From Gammaproteobacteria bacterium (GTDB lineage Bacteria > Pseudomonadota > Gammaproteobacteria > Steroidobacterales > UBA11654), in contig JAPYQN010000005.1 in the NCBI GenBank assembly GCA_029941465.1, positions 41,330 to 73,719 on the forward strand: a stretch of DNA of 32,390 nucleotides, written 5' to 3'. The translations under genes were made by a program, and so were the position numbers. Shown here one piece after another: positions 16,040 to 25,119 of this stretch; the stretch's first letter is position 1, and the number at the start of each line of letters is the position of its first letter. The notes beneath the pieces were generated by a model. That model was not told where the DNA came from. It was given only the letters and a program-made list of their open reading frames with translations, and ran no database searches.

Positions 16040-17122
16040 ATGGCTTTTGCAATCGTTGCCACAATCATTGTAATCGGAACGGTTCTTTGGAACGCCGTTA
16101 CCCCGTGGTGGTTTACACCCCTGGCTTCTAATTGGGGCGCCTTTGACCAAACAATTATTATTTCATTATGGGTCACTGGTGTGGCCTTTGTTTTGGTGTC
16201 GGGTTTTATTATTTACTGTGTTATTAAATTTCCTTATAGAGAAGGACACAAATCTGAATACGAACCAGAAAACACGAAACTAGAGCTCTGGTTAACGGTA
16301 ATCACAACCATAGGAGTGCTTGTTTTGTTGGCTCCGGGATTAATTGCTTGGAATGATTATGTTGCTCTTCCTGATGAAGGAATCGAAGTAGAGGGGGTTG
16401 GCCAACAATGGGTTTGGAGTTATCGTTTCCCAGGTGAAGACGGGGTTTATGGCAACACTAGTGGTCGCCTTTTTAGTTCAAAAAACACCTTTGGTCTTGA
16501 CCCAAATGACCCAAACAGCTTGGATGATATTTTAATCAGGTCAGCAGAAGTTCACCTTCCAATTAATGAAAACGTCATTATGCAATTAAGATCTAAAGAT
16601 GTCTTACATGACTTTTATATCCCTCAGTTCAGGGCAAAAATGGACCTCGTTCCTGGACAACACACAAACCTATGGTTTGAACCGACATTGTTAGGAACCT
16701 ATGAGGTTGCTTGTGCCGAATATTGTGGAACGGGGCATTTCGCAATGCGGGGGTTGATTACTGTGGACACAAAAGAAGATTTTCAAGTGTGGCTGGAAAA
16801 ACAACCAACGTTTGCACAAACCCTTAATGAAGGGGTTGAAGGAAGCGGGAAGCAAATCGCACAAACCCTAGGATGTGTTGCTTGTCATAGTGATAACGGA
16901 GTCAATGGCATTGGGCCAACATGGAAGGATAGTTTTGGGTCAACAAGAGAACTTGCAAGCGGAGAAATTGTGCTGGTTGATGAGACTTATATAAAAGAGT
17001 CAATTGTTAACCCAACAGCTAAGATAGCAAGCGGTTATGCACCCATAATGCCGGCTTATGCCACTCTTTCTGATGAGGAGCTGGATGCTATTGCTGACTA
17101 TATTAAAACTTTGTCGAACTAG
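16040..17122 (+). CDS. coxB: Cytochrome c oxidase subunit II fused to a C-terminal cytochrome c domain
   Basis: This is the electron-entry subunit of a heme-copper oxidase. Hydrophobic segments lie near residues 2-20, 38-62 and 84-104. The cupredoxin domain has the CuA site His190, Cys225-x3-Cys229-x3-His233 and Met236 (CAEYCGTGHFAM) and the aromatic stretch WVWSYRF. A C-terminal c-type cytochrome carries CVACH (279-283) and a likely Met337 ligand in IMPAY, giving a caa3-type subunit of 360 residues. The ATG follows AGAGGGT. The fusion plus two downstream subunit III genes resembles the coxMNOP alternative oxidase described in Bradyrhizobium. The extra N-terminal hydrophobic segment may be a retained signal anchor. 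Confidence 0.93.
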   Translation: MAFAIVATIIVIGTVLWNAVTPWWFTPLASNWGAFDQTIIISLWVTGVAFVLVSGFIIYCVIKFPYREGHKSEYEPENTKLELWLTVITTIGVLVLLAPGLIAWNDYVALPDEGIEVEGVGQQWVWSYRFPGEDGVYGNTSGRLFSSKNTFGLDPNDPNSLDDILIRSAEVHLPINENVIMQLRSKDVLHDFYIPQFRAKMDLVPGQHTNLWFEPTLLGTYEVACAEYCGTGHFAMRGLITVDTKEDFQVWLEKQPTFAQTLNEGVEGSGKQIAQTLGCVACHSDNGVNGIGPTWKDSFGSTRELASGEIVLVDETYIKESIVNPTAKIASGYAPIMPAYATLSDEELDAIADYIKTLSN

Positions 17123-17138
17123 TTCGGATATAATTTTT

Positions 17139-17144
17139 AGGAGG
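17139..17144 (+). promoter_or_regulatory. Strong ribosome binding site of coxA
   Basis: A full AGGAGG lies 13 bases before the first coxA ATG (17158) and 28 before the second (17173). It is the strongest Shine-Dalgarno sequence I noticed in the window, where most genes have weak ones, and favours the first ATG. It suggests high translation of the catalytic subunit. Confidence 0.7.
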
Positions 17145-17157
17145 AAAAATAATAACA

Positions 17158-18888
17158 ATGGAGCAAAACGCAATGTATGAAGGACAAGCACTCTATCACC
17201 CAAAGGGCTGGTGGGGTCGCTATGTTTTCTCTCAAGATCATAAGGTAATTGCCTTGCAATATATCTGTGTGGCCTTAGCAATTGGCCTAACGGGAATGTT
17301 TTTGTCATTACTGATGAGAATGCAGCTTGGTTTTCCTGGGTTGTTTGAATCAATTGACGCGGGGAATTATTACCAAGATGTAACCATGCACGGGATGATA
17401 ATGGTAATTTATCTGCTCACAGCATTATTTTTAGGTGGTTTTGGTAACTATTTAATACCGCTTATGTTGGGCTCAAGAGACATGGCTTTTCCTTTTGTGA
17501 ATATGTTGAGCTTCTGGGTGTATTTCCTCTCTGTTATTATTTTGGTTTGCAGTTTTTTTGTTGAAAGCGGACCCACCGGAGCGGGTTGGACGCTGTATCC
17601 ACCTCAATCAATTTTACCAGGAACCCCTGGCGCTGATGGAGCAGGCATTCTATTAATGCTGGGCTCATTAGCAGTGTTTATTATTGCGTTTACTATGGGT
17701 GGGCTAAACTACATCACCACCGTCCTCCAATCTCGGGCCAAAGGCATGAACATGATGAGGATGCCCTTGATTATTTGGTGTCTCTTTTTAGCCACTTTCC
17801 TTGGTTTGCTGGCCTTTCCTGCATTGCTTGTGGGAGCAATTATGTTAATTTTTGACCGTGTTTTGGAAACAAGCTTTTTTATGCCTGAAATTTTCAAGGG
17901 CGGAGAAGTTTTAAATTACGGTGGTGGTAGTCCGGTTTTATTCCAACACTTGTTTTGGTTTTTTGGACACCCAGAGGTTTATATTATTGCGCTTCCTGCA
18001 TTTGGAATTATCTCTGAGCTTATAAGTTGTCATGCTAGAAAAAATATTTTTGGTTACAACATGATGGTTTGGGCACTTATTGCTATAGCAGGCATAGCCT
18101 TTATTGTTTGGGCGCATCATATGTACGTGGCCGGAATGAACCCTTATTTGGGGTTCTTTTTTGCAACCACCACCTTGATTATTGCGATACCAACAGCAAT
18201 CAAAGTCTATAACTGGGTTATCACTTTATGGAACGCAAACATTAGAATGACGGTGCCAATGCTCTATTGTTTAGCATTTTTAATTACCTTCCTTATAGGC
18301 GGTCTCACTGGGCTCTTTCTTGGGAATGTGGCTGTTGATGTGCCCTTATCAGACACCTATTTTGTCGTCGGACATTTTCACATGGTGATGGCGGTGTCGC
18401 CAGTTTTAGCTCTCTATGGGGGGCTTTATCATTGGTACCCCTCGGTGACTGGCAGAATGTTGGATGATCGCTTAGGTAAAATACATTTTTGGATTACTTT
18501 TGTGGGCACTTACCTAATTTACTTCCCAATGCACTACATTGGCTTCTTAGGTGTTCCAAGGCGGTACTATTCTAATGAACAATATGATTTTATTCCTGAG
18601 TCGGTCAATGACCTTAATCAGTTTATTACGGTTTGCGCCTTAATTGTTGGCGCTGCTCAATTTATCCTCTTATATAATTTTATTGTGAGCGCTGTCCGTG
18701 GAAAAGAAGCGGGATCAAATCCATGGGGTGCGTGCACATTAGAGTGGCAAACGCTGGAATCGCCTCCAGGACATGGCAACTGGGGAGATAAGTTGCCCGT
18801 GGTTTATCGGTGGCCTTATGATTATGGCCTTCCGGGAGCAACTGATGATTTTGTGCCACAAAACATTCCTGATGAGCAAATCACTTAG
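17158..18888 (+). CDS. coxA: Cytochrome c oxidase subunit I (heme-copper, type A1)
   Basis: This catalytic subunit reduces oxygen to water and pumps protons. It has 576 residues and about 12 membrane helices. Ligands are visible: His78 (low-spin heme), His271 with Tyr275 in HPEVY (CuB), the His320-His321 pair, and His406/His408 in HFH. Glu273 inside HPEVY and Lys349 (TAIKVYNW) mark D- and K-channels of an A1 enzyme, and the D-channel entry RDMAFPFVN is at about 107-115. A C-terminal extension past the last helix ends in soluble sequence. It follows coxB by 35 bases and has a strong AGGAGG. Confidence 0.97.
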   Translation: MEQNAMYEGQALYHPKGWWGRYVFSQDHKVIALQYICVALAIGLTGMFLSLLMRMQLGFPGLFESIDAGNYYQDVTMHGMIMVIYLLTALFLGGFGNYLIPLMLGSRDMAFPFVNMLSFWVYFLSVIILVCSFFVESGPTGAGWTLYPPQSILPGTPGADGAGILLMLGSLAVFIIAFTMGGLNYITTVLQSRAKGMNMMRMPLIIWCLFLATFLGLLAFPALLVGAIMLIFDRVLETSFFMPEIFKGGEVLNYGGGSPVLFQHLFWFFGHPEVYIIALPAFGIISELISCHARKNIFGYNMMVWALIAIAGIAFIVWAHHMYVAGMNPYLGFFFATTTLIIAIPTAIKVYNWVITLWNANIRMTVPMLYCLAFLITFLIGGLTGLFLGNVAVDVPLSDTYFVVGHFHMVMAVSPVLALYGGLYHWYPSVTGRMLDDRLGKIHFWITFVGTYLIYFPMHYIGFLGVPRRYYSNEQYDFIPESVNDLNQFITVCALIVGAAQFILLYNFIVSAVRGKEAGSNPWGACTLEWQTLESPPGHGNWGDKLPVVYRWPYDYGLPGATDDFVPQNIPDEQIT

Positions 18889-18895
18889 TTAGGCA

Positions 18896-19465
18896 ATGAA
18901 CAACATCACAAACAATGAAGAGCGTTTTATGGGTTTGACCCATGGGCAAGTGTTTGTTTACACGTTGATGACCGTGATCTCGATACTCTTTTTATTTGTC
19001 ACCAATGCTTATTTATTTAGAATGAATTTTGAAGACTGGAGGTCAGTGCCTGTTCCTTCGCTTTTATGGGTAAACACCGGTTCATTGATTTTAGCGAGTG
19101 TGGGCATGGCTTGGACAACAAATGGTGCCAAAAAGAGTGACCTCCAAACCATAAAAGTTGGTTTAGCTATAGGCGGTCTGTTCGCTGTTATTTTTGTGTC
19201 TGGCCAAATATGGGCTTGGCAACAACTCACAACCTCAGGGTTTTTCATAGCCGCAAACCCTGCTAACACCTTTTTTTATTTAATCACGGCGCTGCATGCT
19301 CTGCATGTTCTTGGGGGAATCGCCGCCTGGTTTTACGTTACCTTAAAAACATTTAAACAAGATGCGTCTATCCTACAACCCGAATCCATTGGCCTGCTTG
19401 GAACTTATTGGCATTACATGCTTTTGGTTTGGGTTATGTTGTTTGGGCTGCTTTTAACCACTTAG
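18896..19465 (+). CDS. Cytochrome c oxidase subunit III-type protein (first of two)
   Basis: A 189-residue membrane protein with about five helices. The segments WQQL, FFYLITALHALHVLGG and the C-terminal LGTYWHYMLLVWVMLFGLLL follow the pattern of heme-copper oxidase subunit III (GxHxxHV and YWHxVDxVW in the classic form). It starts seven bases after coxA and ends ten bases before a second, larger subunit III gene. Two adjacent subunit III homologues after subunits II and I match the CoxO/CoxP arrangement of coxMNOP operons. It could be a structural partner of the second copy, both occupying the subunit III position. Confidence 0.8.
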   Translation: MNNITNNEERFMGLTHGQVFVYTLMTVISILFLFVTNAYLFRMNFEDWRSVPVPSLLWVNTGSLILASVGMAWTTNGAKKSDLQTIKVGLAIGGLFAVIFVSGQIWAWQQLTTSGFFIAANPANTFFYLITALHALHVLGGIAAWFYVTLKTFKQDASILQPESIGLLGTYWHYMLLVWVMLFGLLLTT

Positions 19466-19475
19466 AGAGAAACCT

Positions 19476-20162
19476 ATGTCAAGTCAACCTGTGTCGTTTG
19501 AAGAATCGGTCCCTGATAATTTAAAGGGGTTGGTGTCTGACTGGTCGTCTGATGTCCAAACCTTCAAGGTTCGGTGGAGCAAGGCAATGATGTGGATCTT
19601 TTTGGTTAGTGACACCTTTATTTTTGGCTCATTTTTATCCGCCTACATGGCGGTTAGATTAACAACCACTGAACCTTGGCCAAACACCAGTGAGGTGTTT
19701 GCCCTACACGTTGGTGGTGCTGACATTCCATTACTTTTGATTGCAATCATGACTTTTATTCTTATCAGCAGCAGTGGCACCATGGCGATGGCGGTTACCT
19801 CTGGCTATAAAAAACAAAGGGTAAGAACCGGTGTTTTGATTTTACTCACCGCATTAGGTGGTGTTGCATTTGTGGGCATGCAAATGTTTGAGTGGAGCAA
19901 GCTAATCTTTGAAGAAGGCATTCGACCATGGGGCAATGATTTTGGAGCTGATCAATTTGGTGGGTTCTTTTTTATGATTACCGGATTTCATGGCTTGCAT
20001 GTCTCTATTGGGGTTATTTATTTAACAACCATTGCCGTTAGGGTGTTACAAGGCCGTTACGATCGGCTTGATGATTATCAAATTGTGGAAGTGGCTGGCC
20101 TTTATTGGCATTTTGTTGATTTGGTCTGGATCTTTATTTTTGCATTCTTTTATCTTTGGTGA
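19476..20162 (+). CDS. coxC: Cytochrome c oxidase subunit III (second copy)
   Basis: This subunit III has 228 residues and five or more helices. Recognisable segments are WSKAMMWIFLVSDTFIFGSFLSAYMAVR, FVGMQMFEW, the FMITGFHGLHVSIGVIYL motif, and the terminal GLYWHFVDLVWIFIFAFFYLW. The GFHGLHV and YWHFVDLVW blocks are the hallmarks of CoxC/CyoC. It is larger and more canonical than the upstream copy. Its stop overlaps the region supplying the ribosome site (GGTGAG) of the next gene. Confidence 0.92.
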   Translation: MSSQPVSFEESVPDNLKGLVSDWSSDVQTFKVRWSKAMMWIFLVSDTFIFGSFLSAYMAVRLTTTEPWPNTSEVFALHVGGADIPLLLIAIMTFILISSSGTMAMAVTSGYKKQRVRTGVLILLTALGGVAFVGMQMFEWSKLIFEEGIRPWGNDFGADQFGGFFFMITGFHGLHVSIGVIYLTTIAVRVLQGRYDRLDDYQIVEVAGLYWHFVDLVWIFIFAFFYLW

Positions 20163-20167
20163 GCAAT

Positions 20168-20536
20168 ATGAACGAACAAGAAAAACATTTTAAACACCCT
20201 AGCTTTTATCCCGGGGATGCCCCTGAAACTGAACACCCTTTCAGTTTATATATAAGCGTTTGGATACTCTTATTTGTATTTAGTGGTTTTTCATACATGG
20301 TTGATTATATGAATGTCGAGGGTTACCTCAGGTGGTTCCTTGTGACTGTGTTTGCTTTTTTGAAAGCTGGCTTAGTGGTTGGTGTCTTTATGCATATGGC
20401 TTGGGAAAGGATGGCATTGTTATACGCAATAACTCTGCCGCCATTATTTTTGTTAGCCTTGGCTGGAATCCTTGCTGTGGATGGGTCGTTTATTTATTAT
20501 ATTAGAGATCTATTCATGTCCTTGACGCCGTCCTAA
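20168..20536 (+). CDS. Cytochrome c oxidase subunit IV-like small membrane protein
   Basis: From the ATG at 20168 the protein has 122 residues: a short polar N-terminus (HPSFYPGDAPETEHPFSLY) and three membrane segments, including FLKAGLVVGVFMHMAWER. That helix pattern is typical of bacterial subunit IV proteins (CyoD-like/prokaryotic COX4). The ORF track starts four codons earlier at TTG, overlapping the coxC stop; GGTGAG upstream of the ATG supports the later start. Its position between subunit III and heme A synthase supports a structural or assembly role in the oxidase. Confidence 0.8.
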   Translation: MNEQEKHFKHPSFYPGDAPETEHPFSLYISVWILLFVFSGFSYMVDYMNVEGYLRWFLVTVFAFLKAGLVVGVFMHMAWERMALLYAITLPPLFLLALAGILAVDGSFIYYIRDLFMSLTPS

Positions 20537-20553
20537 GGCAACCCAAAGACCTC

Positions 20554-21543
20554 GTGCCAAAAACCAAAACTATCTTAGCGCTAACAACCCTGCTTGCGTT
20601 CTGTGTGATAGTTTTTGGTGCTTATGTCAGGCTGACAGATGCAGGTCTTGGTTGCCCTGACTGGCCAGGTTGTTATGGTTTTATCGTTGTTCCTGATAGT
20701 GTTGAAGAGCTGTCTATCATTAAGGAATCATTTCCCAACCAAGTGGTTGAACCTGGAAAGGCTTGGCGAGAGATGCTACATCGCTATATAGCCAGCCTCT
20801 TGGGCTTGCTTATTTTAACTCTGTTTGCTTCAGAGCTTTTTAAAAAAAACAAACCAGCCTTTTCTGATAACTTTCCTTTAAAAATATCTTTGTTGTTATT
20901 ATTATTAGTAGTTTTTCAAGGCTTGTTGGGGATGTGGACCGTGACATTAAAAGTTCACCCCTTGGTGGTCTTGGCCCACTTGGTTGGTGGGCTATCAACA
21001 CTGTCATTATTGTTTATTTATTTAAAAAAAATTAGCTCCCCAGAAAAACTAACGGCCACTTTCACAGGCCTTTTATTTTTTGGGTTAACCTTATTAATAG
21101 CTCAAATTATGTTGGGGGGGTGGACAAGCACTAATTATGCTGCCTTGGGCTGTCCAGATCTTCCGCTGTGTTATGGACAGCTTTGGCCATCTAATATGGA
21201 TATAAAAGAAGGATTTTTAATGTGGCAATCTTTTGGAAAAAATTACGAGGGCGGACTGCTGTCACCCCCAGGAAGGACGGCCATTCATTTTTTTCACCGC
21301 TTAGGGGCTGTTGCTGTAACTCTAGGGCTTGGTGTTATAATTTTTAAATACTTTAAAAGCACTTCAACCAGAGTAAAAAACGCGTCACTAGTTTTGGCTG
21401 TAGCTTTGTTGTTTCAGCTCGTAATTGGAATAGTTATGGTGTGGTCGGGTATCGCTTTATCTTTGGCCACAGCTCATAATGCGTTTGCTGCTTTATTGCT
21501 GTTATCATTTTTAAACCTCGTATACACAATAAAACACAGATAA
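20554..21543 (+). CDS. ctaA: Heme A synthase (COX15/CtaA family)
   Basis: This membrane enzyme oxidises heme O to heme A, needed by the a-type oxidase encoded just upstream. It has 329 residues and about eight helices. VIVFGAYVRLTDAGLGCPDWPGCYG near the N-terminus is the family signature, and the heme-ligand His residues occur in LHRYIASLLG, HPLVVLAHLVGG, HFFHRLGA and ATAHNAFAAL. It starts with GTG, 17 bases after the subunit IV gene. The usual partners ctaB, ctaG, surf1 and sco are not in this window, so heme O synthesis and copper insertion must be encoded elsewhere. Confidence 0.93.
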   Translation: MPKTKTILALTTLLAFCVIVFGAYVRLTDAGLGCPDWPGCYGFIVVPDSVEELSIIKESFPNQVVEPGKAWREMLHRYIASLLGLLILTLFASELFKKNKPAFSDNFPLKISLLLLLLVVFQGLLGMWTVTLKVHPLVVLAHLVGGLSTLSLLFIYLKKISSPEKLTATFTGLLFFGLTLLIAQIMLGGWTSTNYAALGCPDLPLCYGQLWPSNMDIKEGFLMWQSFGKNYEGGLLSPPGRTAIHFFHRLGAVAVTLGLGVIIFKYFKSTSTRVKNASLVLAVALLFQLVIGIVMVWSGIALSLATAHNAFAALLLLSFLNLVYTIKHR

Positions 21544-21561
21544 AGCTACAATAACTGTTCC

Positions 21562-23709
21562 ATGGAACCTGAGGATATTCTTGGCCAATTAAATGAGCCA
21601 CAAAGAGAGGCTGTAACCAGCGGCGCTAACCCAGTTATGGTTCTGGCTGGTGCTGGCAGTGGAAAAACCAGAGTGCTTGTTCATAGGATTGCTTGGTTAA
21701 TAGGTGTTGACAACATCTCTCCGTTCAATGTGTTTGCTGTCACTTTTACCAATAAAGCTGCCAATGAAATGCGAGAACGCATCAGTGAAATGTTGGGCCT
21801 AGAGACTCGCGGCATGTGGGTTGGAACCTTTCATGGTTTGGCTCATAAGTTTTTAAGGCTGCATTGTAAAGAGGCTGGGCTTGAGCAAGGTTTTCAGGTT
21901 TTGGATTCTGGCGACCAACATAGACAAATCAAAAAGATAATTAAAGAACGGCGTCTTGACGAATCATACTACCCACCCAAAGAGGTTCAGTGGTTTATTA
22001 ACAGCCAAAAAGATTTGGGCCTAAGGGCCAAACAAGTTAAAGAAGATGCAGGGAAGAAACAACATATCCAACTTTATAGGGATTATGAGAAAAGGTGTGC
22101 TCGCTCTGGTTTGGTTGATTTTGGCGAATTGTTGTTATGTTGTTATGAAACGCTTAGTAAAAACAACGACCTTTTAGCGCACTACCAACAACGCTTCAAA
22201 AATATTCTTGTCGATGAATTTCAAGACACCAATGAAATACAATACCAAATGATTAAGCTTTTATCTGGTGAGGATGGCGCTGCATTCGTGGTTGGGGATG
22301 ATGACCAATCCATTTATAGGTGGAGAGGCGCTAATTCTGCCAACATGTCAAGATTTCAAAAAGAGTTTGTCGACACGCGGGTTATTAAAATGGAGCAAAA
22401 CTATCGCTCTACCAAAACGATACTTGCTGCTGCTAATGCTGTTATTGCGAACAATGATGAGCGCCTTGAAAAAACCTTATGGACCTCTGCTGAGGAGGGA
22501 CCTCAAATTAAACTTGTTGCCAATCATGATGAATACGGGGAGGCACACAATATTATTGACACTATTCAAGCTAAATCCAAGTCAATTGGTTTAAACAATA
22601 TGGCGGTTCTTTATAGGTCTAACGCTCAGTCAAGGGTTATTGAGGAGGCGCTCTTACGGCAAGCTATTCCTTATCGGGTTTATGGGGGGTTTAGGTTTTT
22701 TGATAGGGCTGAGGTTAAAGACGCCCTAGCTTACTTGAGGCTAGCTGTTAATCAAAACGATGATTTAGCTTTTGAAAGAGCGTCAAGCATGCCGCCAAAA
22801 GGTTTGGGTGCAAAAACATTGAGCGATATACAGTCTTTTGCCCAAACAGAAGGGGTGTCACTTTTTGTGGGAGCCTCACAGTTATTGGAGCACTCATTAA
22901 TAAGTGGGCGCGCTAAAAATGCTGTTCGTGATTTTGTTGCTCAGCTTCAAAAAATAAAAAATGAGACTGAAAATAAGTCTCTTAAAGAACAGTTTGAGAC
23001 GGCAATACACTTATCAGGGTTAATCAACTTTCTTCAACAGAAAAAAAGCGAACAATCGGCCACAAAAATAGACAACGTTATGGAGTTAATCAATGCGGCC
23101 CATGGGTACCGCCCGCTGCTAGATGAGGATGAAATTACCCCTCTTGAGTCTTTTTTGTCACACGCTGCCCTTGAATCAGGTGACAATCAAGCCTCAGAGT
23201 GGCAAGACAGCGTTCAACTAATGACTATGCACTCTGCAAAAGGTTTGGAATTTCCTTTGGTTTTTATTGCGGGCATGGAGGATGGTTTGTTCCCTCATCA
23301 ACGCTCTCAAATCGAGGTTGGGGGTTTAGAAGAAGAGCGCCGCTTATGTTATGTGGCCATCACACGATCAATGAGAGAACTGTATATTAGTTATGCCAAC
23401 CAAAGGCTTATCCATGGGTTAACAAATTATAGTCGACCATCTCGCTTTCTTTACGAAATACCAGAAGAGCTTATTGATGAAGTATCTAATCAAGGGGTGC
23501 TGTCTGGCTCAACTAAAAAAAACCATAAGCGCTCTTCTAAAAATAAGTCTTCTTCCTTGTTGGGACAAAGAATACATCATCACGTTTTTGGAGAAGGTGT
23601 TGTTATAGCGATCGAGGGAGATGGGGACAACACAAGGGCCCAAATTAATTTTGAAACTGAGGGCACGAAATGGTTGGTTTTAAGTTATACAAAGCTAAAT
23701 TTGATGTAA
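21562..23709 (+). CDS. uvrD: DNA helicase II (UvrD)
   Basis: This superfamily 1A 3'-to-5' helicase acts in nucleotide excision and mismatch repair. Its 715 residues compare with 720 for E. coli UvrD. Walker A is in LAGAGSGKTRVLVHRIAWL near residue 30, VTFTNKAA and GTFHGLAHKFLR follow, then VDEFQDT near 218, GDDDQSIYRWRGA near 246, LMTMHSAKGLEFPLVF, and VAITRSM. The C-terminal GQRIHHHVFGEGVVIAIEGDGDNTRAQINFE is the UvrD-specific tail domain, which rules out Rep. It lies 18 bases after ctaA and 18 before trkA. Confidence 0.97.
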   Translation: MEPEDILGQLNEPQREAVTSGANPVMVLAGAGSGKTRVLVHRIAWLIGVDNISPFNVFAVTFTNKAANEMRERISEMLGLETRGMWVGTFHGLAHKFLRLHCKEAGLEQGFQVLDSGDQHRQIKKIIKERRLDESYYPPKEVQWFINSQKDLGLRAKQVKEDAGKKQHIQLYRDYEKRCARSGLVDFGELLLCCYETLSKNNDLLAHYQQRFKNILVDEFQDTNEIQYQMIKLLSGEDGAAFVVGDDDQSIYRWRGANSANMSRFQKEFVDTRVIKMEQNYRSTKTILAAANAVIANNDERLEKTLWTSAEEGPQIKLVANHDEYGEAHNIIDTIQAKSKSIGLNNMAVLYRSNAQSRVIEEALLRQAIPYRVYGGFRFFDRAEVKDALAYLRLAVNQNDDLAFERASSMPPKGLGAKTLSDIQSFAQTEGVSLFVGASQLLEHSLISGRAKNAVRDFVAQLQKIKNETENKSLKEQFETAIHLSGLINFLQQKKSEQSATKIDNVMELINAAHGYRPLLDEDEITPLESFLSHAALESGDNQASEWQDSVQLMTMHSAKGLEFPLVFIAGMEDGLFPHQRSQIEVGGLEEERRLCYVAITRSMRELYISYANQRLIHGLTNYSRPSRFLYEIPEELIDEVSNQGVLSGSTKKNHKRSSKNKSSSLLGQRIHHHVFGEGVVIAIEGDGDNTRAQINFETEGTKWLVLSYTKLNLM

Positions 23710-23727
23710 AATAACAATTGAAGAATC

Positions 23728-25086
23728 ATGAACATTTTAATATTAGGCGCAGGGCAAGTAGGATCAACAACAGCTGCTCAGTTGACCAAAGAAGAGAATA
23801 ATAATGTTACGGTTGTTGATGTTGATCCTGAGAAACTTGATAAGCTTGCCAGCAAATCTGATCTAAGAGTTATTGAGGGAAATGCCTCATACCCTAAAAC
23901 CCTAATAGCTGCGGGCGCTGATAGTGCCGATATATTAATTGCTGTGACCAGCAGTGATGAGATTAATATAGTGGCCTGCCAAGTTGCCTCAACCTTATTT
24001 AACACACAAACCAAAATAGCCAGAATAAGGGCTGCTGCTTATACAGATAAGCCAGAACTGTTCTCTGAAAACGATATGCCTGTTGATTTTGCAATCAGTC
24101 CCGAGGACCTAATAACTGACTATATTGTAGAAGTAATTCAACACCCTGGCGCTTTTCAGGTGCTTGATTTTGCTGATGGCAAGATCAGGATGGTTGGTGT
24201 CAAAACTAAACAACAAGGCTTTTTGGTGGATAACCCCATTCGCTATCTACACGACCACCTTGGTAACGAAAAAGTAAGAATTGCGGCCATCTACAGAGAC
24301 GGTCAAATGATTGCTCCTGAGGGTGACACAATTATTAGAAGGGGTGACGAGGTCTATTTTATTGCGGCACCTGAAGATATTGACCACATGATTACTGAGT
24401 TCAGTCAAGATCAAGAAAAAGCCAGAAATATTGTTATTGCAGGCGGGGGGAGAATTGGGTTAAAGCTTGCGTCGAGGCTAGAAGACACTAACCATGTAAA
24501 GCTGATTGAAAAATCAACAGCCCGAGCAAAAACACTATCTGAAATACTAGAGTCGACAATTGTATTAAAGGGTGACTCTTCTGATGACGCTCTCCTTAAA
24601 GAAGAAAATATTGATAATAATGATGTGTTTGTAGCTACCACCAACTCAGAAGAAACCAACATTCTCTCAGCCATGGTTGCAAAAAAAATGGGGAGCAAAA
24701 AAGTAATGGCTCTTATCAATAAAGACTCCTTCTCTGGCCTAATGGAAACAGAAAGTATCGATATTGCGATCTCTGCTGAGCAAATCACTGTTAGCTCGTT
24801 GTTGTCACATATTAGAAAAGGCGATGTTGTAAAGGTTCATAGTTTAAAAAGAGGTGGTGCTGAAGCCCTTGAGGCTATTGCCCATGGTCATGAAAAGTCA
24901 AAAGTTGTTGGGAAGATGGTTGGTGATATTAATCTTCCTGAGGGTTCTTTTATCACCGCAATTGTTTCAAACCAAGGTGAAATCAAAACCGTACATCACA
25001 CAACATTTGTTGAGGCGGACGATCATGTGGTTGTTTTTATAGACAACAGGGATACTATTACAGAAATAGAAACAATTTTTGAATAA
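23728..25086 (+). CDS. trkA: Trk potassium uptake regulator TrkA
   Basis: TrkA is the cytoplasmic NAD/ATP-binding gating subunit of the Trk K+ transporter. The 452-residue protein has two RCK halves: the first begins ILGAGQVGSTTAAQL with the conserved VVDVDPEKL, the second ITIVIAGGG-type site reads IVIAGGGRIGLKLASRL near residue 237. Each Rossmann part is followed by a TrkA-C-like segment. E. coli TrkA is 458 residues. It precedes trkH by 33 bases, so the regulator and channel are probably co-transcribed. Confidence 0.95.
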   Translation: MNILILGAGQVGSTTAAQLTKEENNNVTVVDVDPEKLDKLASKSDLRVIEGNASYPKTLIAAGADSADILIAVTSSDEINIVACQVASTLFNTQTKIARIRAAAYTDKPELFSENDMPVDFAISPEDLITDYIVEVIQHPGAFQVLDFADGKIRMVGVKTKQQGFLVDNPIRYLHDHLGNEKVRIAAIYRDGQMIAPEGDTIIRRGDEVYFIAAPEDIDHMITEFSQDQEKARNIVIAGGGRIGLKLASRLEDTNHVKLIEKSTARAKTLSEILESTIVLKGDSSDDALLKEENIDNNDVFVATTNSEETNILSAMVAKKMGSKKVMALINKDSFSGLMETESIDIAISAEQITVSSLLSHIRKGDVVKVHSLKRGGAEALEAIAHGHEKSKVVGKMVGDINLPEGSFITAIVSNQGEIKTVHHTTFVEADDHVVVFIDNRDTITEIETIFE

Positions 25087-25119
25087 GCAGATAAAGCGTT
25101 GTTACGCCTATCTAAGAAC

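Noticed and set aside
24411-24788. Minus-strand ORF of 125 residues inside trkA
   Set aside because: It is a Ser-rich antisense shadow of a gene with clear RCK motifs.
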